From Miscanthus floridulus (taxonomy: Eukaryota > Streptophyta > Magnoliopsida > Poales > Poaceae): a stretch of 64,000 nucleotides of DNA. The position numbers and the translations under genes are program-made. The stretch spans positions 144,787,769-144,851,768 of the forward strand of contig NC_089585.1 in assembly GCF_019320115.1 (NCBI RefSeq). The letters run 5' to 3'. Within the stretch, counting starts at the first letter, position 1, and the number at the start of each line of letters is the position of its first letter. Of the stretch, positions 58,391-64,000 are shown piece by piece. The notes under the pieces are model-generated. The model did no database searches, was not told where the DNA came from, and saw nothing but the letters and a program-made list of their open reading frames with translations.

Positions 58391-59259
58391 CCGATGTAGC
58401 TAACTTTCAAGGTGTTTAGTGTCTCATGGAAGATGAGCGCCTCCGAAAGTATGTTATTTCGGGCAGTTCTGCCACAATATCACATACTGAAGTTATGTGG
58501 TGTTGATTCTATTGAGCAATGGTCATTATCTACGAAGGTAATGCAACTTGTGTTGTGTAGATGGAGACAAGTTATACTTAATGCAATATTTTGCACTAAG
58601 ATGGTTCTATTCCATAGGTAATATGGGCATATGAACATTTACAAACTAAGTTCGTGATAATCTTGCAGAGATATTCACAGAATCTACCATACTCCACATT
58701 TCGTATGTGTTGAGGGCATTGGTATGAATTTACTTCGAGGTTTGCTAGTATCAGGGGAGAGTCTCTCTGATTAATAACTTGTTGCAAACATCATATTGCA
58801 CTCTTTTCTTGGGGTTTCTCATATAAAGTTTTTAATGAGGCAATATCAACACAAGGTTATGTCATATCATCCATTTTTCCCCATAGGGATTTTTGGTGAA
58901 CGATATTGGGACATAAGATGCATTGTACTCTTTTCTTTGTATGAGTTTTCCATTTATGGTTTCTCATATAAAGTTTTTGATGAGGCAATGTCAACACAAA
59001 GGTATATGCTATATCATCTAGTTTTTCCCACTGGAATTTTTGGAAGTTTTGAAGCATATTGACCCTATGGTCAAGGTGTTTTTAGACTAAGGCTTTGGGT
59101 TTATCTCAAAGGGTCTAATAACATTGGTGATTGTATATCATGGTGTTTCTCCTTGTTTTTCTCACTAGATTAAGGAGTTTTGCCTGGTATACCAGTATTA
59201 CTTTGGTTTTTCCCACAGGGTTTTCCAAGGATTCATAAAGATGCATAATAGATGAACAG
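58391..59259 (+). mobile_element. 3' internal region of the outer copia-like element
   Basis: Several repeats of a TTTTTCCCACAGGGTTTTT-like motif (58880, 59025, 59160, 59205) and two ~120-bp repeats around GTTTCTCATATAAAGTTTTT (58815 and 58962) are typical of the region between pol and the 3' LTR in some plant copia elements. No reading frame is preserved. It resumes at 60478 after the solo LTR. Confidence 0.5.
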
Positions 59260-60472
59260 TGTCGGTGTTTCGAACAAACATCGGCTAGTAAATTTATGAT
59301 TGATGTGCGTTAGGCCCGGATGGTGTGTTAAAGGACACAAGGTTTATACTGGTTTGGGCCAAATGTCCCTACATCTAGTCTGTTGCTGCTTGTGTTATTA
59401 GCACCGAAAAAAGGTTCATAGCAGGGGGTACAAATGATCGAGAGAGGGACACGTCCCAAGTCTCTGATGGAATGGTCGAAAGGGTTGCCAAGAGCTTGGG
59501 TCGCTGCTCAGTTGTGTGTGAAGTGTTGTGTGTGTTCAACTTATGCGTCAAGAGTTGGCCCCCCTTCTTGGAGGAAGCGCACCCCCTTTTATAGATGGAG
59601 ACAACTTTACAAGTGAGAGGAAAAGGGTGCATATGCTACCGAGCCTTGTTGTCCACGTCTACCGAGCCTTGTTGCCCACACCGATGGGTACTAGATAATG
59701 GTAGGCACCCACAACACTGTCGATGTCACTGTAGAATGTCAGGGTGGCTGTAGAGAACTGCTCCACGTAGGATATGGTCTCTGGTACAGTGGTTTTGACT
59801 TGTGACCCTTGCCTTGCCTTTCTCCACACATCTTCTGGTTCCTACGAGCCCCGGTCGAAGGGGCATGGGGTCGGAGTCGGAAGTACCACTTTGGGCTAGG
59901 CCTTCCGATTAGAGAGGGCGTCCGGAGGCTGAAGCAAGTGCTCCGATCAGAGTGGTGGGCCCAAGGGGTCATCGAGCAGGCGCCGCTCCCTTTGGACCAT
60001 GGCGTGGTGATAGTACATCCATCATTGTAGAGGGCACGAGTCTCTTCCTGGACCATAGTGGTTGTCGTATGTCTATGTCAGGTTCCGTGTTTTAGGGCCG
60101 AAGGCGGCGCCTACAACACTATTCAGACTCTGCAATTCCAGAATGGTCTAAAGCGCCCATCTCGTCGTACCCTGGCGGTACTTTTCCTACCGTGACACAG
60201 GGCATGGTCCTTGGTGCTGCGTTTGACTCGAATGTCATGTCATACCCTGCGGTTATCCTTATGAAGGAGCAGGGTATACCCGTCGGGCGAGGCAGAGTCT
60301 GCCCTCGGTCGTCGAGCGAGGCGGAGGTGGCCCTTGGCCGTCGGGCGAGGCGGAACTAGTCTTCCGTCATTCGGACAAGAGACGCAATAATGTTCTCGTC
60401 TGATCGGGAGGGTCAACATTCGATGGCCATTAGTTCCACCTCATTAGGTACCCTAGTATTAGGTCCCCGACA
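59260..60472 (+). mobile_element. Solo gypsy LTR, 1213 bp
   Basis: It begins TGTCGGTGTTTCG and ends GTCCCCGACA. It is flanked by AACAG (59255-59259) and AATAG (60473-60477), a 5-bp target duplication with one transition. No internal domain adjoins either end, so recombination between LTRs probably removed it. GTCGGGCGAGGCGGA-like short repeats lie at 60280-60355. Confidence 0.75.
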
Positions 60473-60503
60473 AATAGTAAAGACTACAAAGAGCTAATTG
60501 ATC

Positions 60504-60511
60504 AAGGGAGG
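60504..60511 (+). other. Polypurine tract of the outer copia-like element
   Basis: AAGGGAGG immediately precedes the TGTTGAG start of the right LTR. Confidence 0.75.
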
Positions 60512-60700
60512 TGTTGAGAATTATTATTTAGTGCTCAATTAGGGATTATTCCAAGGGGTGTCTTTTCATCCCCTCTCTCTCTTTTACACTTGTAACCGCC
60601 CACACGAGCCTTGTATATATATGTATACATATTGTTAATTGAGAATAGAATAGAGATCATTTGCATCAACTTGCTATCTCTCGTTCTCTATTTTCTAACA
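60512..60700 (+). repeat. Right LTR of the outer copia-like element
   Basis: 189 bp from TGTTGAGAATTATT to TTTCTAACA. The last 135 bp match the left remnant at 39889-40023. A TATATATA promoter-like segment lies at about 60615. Confidence 0.8.
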
Positions 60701-61475
60701 CATTTCACAGTTTCCAAATACTCAATAAGATTGATGAGGAACAAACATTCTTATTAAAAAACATGTTTCCACATAGCCAGATTTTTTTTGGAAAAACTAG
60801 GGGGGGGGGGCGAATAAACCCCACCTGATTCATTCCACATATTCCGGTCGAAGCCGGTGATGGACGTGTTTGTGCCTAGGCACTACATAACCAGAATTTG
60901 GCTACGGATTCAAAATCAAGTACCATCATTGGTTTAATGCAGGATCTGTGCAACCAAAGTAGTGGAATCCACACAACAATAAAAAGGAAGTGATTAACAT
61001 ATCGCTTTCGTTGCAAAATAAACAAGTCATATCTTCATCGAATCTCTTTTCAGCTAAGCTGTCCCTAGTAAGAAGCTTATTGTTGGTCAAGAGCCACAGG
61101 AAAATTTACAAGGGGGGCACAAACTTTCCAAATGGCATGGGTATAAATTGGAAGGATCGCTTTAAAAGAGATCGAGTAGATTGGATAGAGTAAATTTGCT
61201 TTGATTTATATTCCTAGATCAAGCATTGCAATCATCATAGAACAAAATAGATTCAGTTATAGCATGTTAGAAAGTTCTCTTGAAGGTAAGCTTCAGGTTT
61301 TGCCCATCCTAGATACTAGGAATAATTACATTCTTTTCACTAGATAGGATATACAGAGGCCAAAATTGTACTCCTAAGCTCTTGAGTTTCCAAACCAATA
61401 ATAATATTCCAAGAATCTAACCTTTCTACCATTTTTATTATCCACTTAAAATCCATCTTGGCAGATTTAGGTGCC
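60701..61475 (-). mobile_element. LINE ORF2 C-terminal fragment (zf-RVT region)
   Basis: On the minus strand a broken frame includes FLWLLTNNKLLTRDSLAEKR followed by CLFCNESD (about 61085-61010). This is the zinc-binding region at the end of plant L1-type LINE reverse transcriptase proteins. Several stops interrupt it. It is cut on the right by a gypsy-type element at 61476 and on the left by the copia-like LTR at 60700, with its likely continuation at 39888-39160. Confidence 0.65.
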
Positions 61476-64000
61476 TGTCACAAAACCGGCCAATTTATAA
61501 GAGCACAAGTACAAAAACAATCGTCGAAACGATCAAATTCTCGCACTTGAGCCTATATAAACCTGGTAGTCAACTAAAACCTCGAAGGATTTCAAACCAA
61601 CTTGCATACAACCAAGATCACAGTAATTTAACATAACATATCATACGTTACAATGTTTCAGAGACGATTTGCAAATAGATTGCATCACCTCAGAGTCATC
61701 GTTATTATAAAACAAGTCTTGTAAAGTACGCGGAAGCAAATAATTTAACTTACACATCCGAGTTCAAATACAAATACTGGTTTGCTGATCACGACCCATA
61801 AAAGCATTCGGATAAGAGAAACAGAGATCATGCCCATGATCTAGTCTTTGTCACCCGCCGGGTGGAGACAATACTTACAGAAGCCCTGATATAGAAGGTC
61901 ATCTACAACAAGAGGGAATAAACCCTGAGTACGAGAATGTACTCAGCTAGACTTACTCGTCGGAAACCAAAACAAATGACACCAAGGATCATGCATAGCT
62001 TAATTTAGTGGATCTGGCTGACACTTTCTTTTTGCGGAAAAGCTTAAGTAATAATGATCAACTCTTAACCTAAACTAGCAGTGACTTTTAGCCATTAACC
62101 TATCATCTATATTGGCACCTGTACTAAGCAATCATTTGATTAAGATGCAAACATTAATAACCATAGTAGGTATAAATCATGGCAATATTATTATCATCAT
62201 CCATTTAACCATATTGTTAAATTAATTGAATCTACGTTGCCGCTGCTCAGTCAAGTTCTTACTATCCGAGAGAGACGGCGATTCGAATCGATTCCTATTC
62301 AGCTGGAGGGGTATTCCTAACACAAACCTTGTTTCCCCCGTTAGGGTCACAAACAAGTCACCTTTGGTACAATTCAGGAGTCGCGAGTCCAAACAATGCC
62401 GCAAAATCAGAGAACCACTCTACCATGAGTGCTCGGTGACTTAACCCGCCCTTAGGCTTACACCAATGGCTCTTCGCACATCCTTACTTCTATCCAGATT
62501 GCGGACCCCTACTCGTGTCCCCGGCCTGAATCGAGCTACTAGGATTCGTGGTCGGAACGAGTTATCCGGCCAGCTAAATGTTAGGCTGCGTTCAACATGA
62601 CATAAGGACGTACAGTGTATCGGTCCTTAAATGACACAGACAGAGTCACTATGTCCAAACCTACACAAGACTCCGTTCGGTCTTAATTCATTATTAACAT
62701 GGTTCTTTTTCACGATAGCAAATATAGCCAACCATGATCCACCTCATCCTAAAGCTCACAGGTGACAGGAAATCACCTGACTTCTACCGCACTAAGCATG
62801 GCTAAGCATTTAACCCATTCCTGAACTTAAATAGGATTTAAGTACGATATCTGGACAAGGATGAATATATAATGCAACAATTGGTTCCAACCAATTCCTA
62901 TACTTAATGCATCATCAACAATAAGAGATACTCAAGATGTTTGTAAAAATATAGGAGGCTTAATATGCTCTAGGGCTTGCCTTTTAGAAAAGAGGACGGT
63001 TGGTGGTCAGGGCACTCGGGCAACTCCTCCTCGGCGGCAGCTTCATCGATTTCCTACACCTCGGGCTCCTCCTCCTGGTTGGCTCCCTCGAATTCCAGCA
63101 GCGTCACTCCCTCCGACACACCTATTGCATGAATGCGCAAGATAAATATCATGGATGCACATGAACGAAGTTAGGGATGCTTGGGGAATGCACATGTTTA
63201 CTGCAGTCCATATTTTCCGACTTAGGCTCTATTCAAATCACTTTAACTTACCAAGTTTATACAATCTAATGTATAATTGCTCATCTTCAGTTAAGGACCT
63301 AGCACCTACACCTAAGCATGTTCTCAAGTTAGGCTAGCACCTAACAATCAACAAGAACATTGCAACAAAGCATGCACACAAACATTCATATTTCAGCGAA
63401 ACAGAGACTATACAGCGCTACAGTAAACTGGCCATAATTGAAGATCTACAATTCCAAATGACATGAAACAAGACAGTTTAGAAATCTTATGAAATTACCT
63501 AGAGTTCATTTTTAGAACTCAAGGCATGATTCCAACCTTTACCAGGTTGAATTTACAGAATTACATGATGTGGTCCAAACAAGATAGAGAACAAGCAACT
63601 CTGTGATCTAACTTTGAACAGATGTAGCTCCTAAACTACTAGGCCAAATGCCACCAAATTTTGACAGGAGCTAGATACATAAGTTATCTACAACTTTTGT
63701 ATTCACCACATCCCCAGCAAACCAAAATATCATGGGAAACTTTGTAAAGTCCCGAGAACTGTCCAGAAAGACATAATGCCAGGAAATATTTATTAACTTA
63801 TGTTGCAAACAAATAATTGGACAAAACCAACTCTACTCACTTATTACACATGTCACAAGAACATCAGAAAGTAAAGTGTTCACCACCAATTCATTTCTTT
63901 TTAATGCCTTTCTTAATTTATTTAATTAATTAAGAGAAATGATAAACATATATGAGAACTACACCATTTAATCTACAAAACTTATAGTAGGTACTACATG
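61476..64000 (+). mobile_element. Start of a gypsy-type non-coding LTR element, runs off the window
   Basis: TGTCACAAAACCGGCC at 61476 has the TGTCAC-CCGG form of a common grass gypsy LTR start. The following sequence, with CCCTGAGTACGAGAATGTACTCAG (61930-61955) and a Glu/Leu-encoding block at 63000-63110 (minus strand), resembles the segment at 44480-58390 in reverse. No gag or pol is seen before the end of the window. Confidence 0.55.

Overview
This 64-kb window looks like repeat-rich nuclear DNA of a panicoid grass, probably in the Andropogoneae (sorghum, Miscanthus or sugarcane group). The reasons are: genes whose first exons are very GC-rich, short GT-AG introns in AT-rich surroundings, grass-type MITEs and SINE, and nested LTR retrotransposons. 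No species is assigned, because nothing here could be searched.

Three host genes can be assembled exon by exon with intact frames and GT-AG junctions. They are a mitochondrial calcium uniporter (12737-15429, minus, 2 exons, 293 aa), a TLC-domain membrane protein (22729-26699, minus, 8 exons, 264 aa) and a CHX15-like cation/H+ antiporter (35137-38021, plus, 4 exons, 874 aa). They are unrelated in function and are separated by transposons.

Layout. 1-6.8 kb: a decayed Ty1/copia element with part of its 5' LTR and a truncated 3' LTR. 6.8-7.35 kb: a MITE with a 9-10 bp target duplication. 8.5-11.9 kb: a PIF/Harbinger-like non-autonomous element that carries GC-rich exon-like sequence and is itself split by a 2.4-kb TTGAAAGG-ended element. 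15.8-21.2 kb: a Mutator-like element with long terminal inverted repeats, a truncated MURA-like gene from one end and, convergent to it, an accessory gene with three GRF-type zinc fingers. 24-34 kb: MITEs, a SINE, two tiny retroposon insertions and a degenerate minisatellite. 38.7-39.0 kb: a mini-Helitron.

39.2-61.5 kb: a nest. A LINE on the minus strand appears to be split by an old copia-like LTR element. That element holds a large non-coding gypsy-type segment and a solo LTR. Inside it sits a young complete Tat-lineage Ty3/gypsy element (45396-57906, minus). Its 865-bp LTRs differ at only about three positions and it has a 5-bp target duplication (AGAAC). 61.5-64 kb: the start of another gypsy-type element that runs out of the window.

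The most interesting object is the Tat element. Between pol and its 3' LTR it carries an apparently intact six-exon gene on the opposite strand, encoding a plant mobile domain protein of about 928 aa. The whole element, LTRs included, is saturated with the hexamer ATCGGC/GCCGAT. Its gag-pro frame has four in-frame stops while pol and the antisense gene are open.
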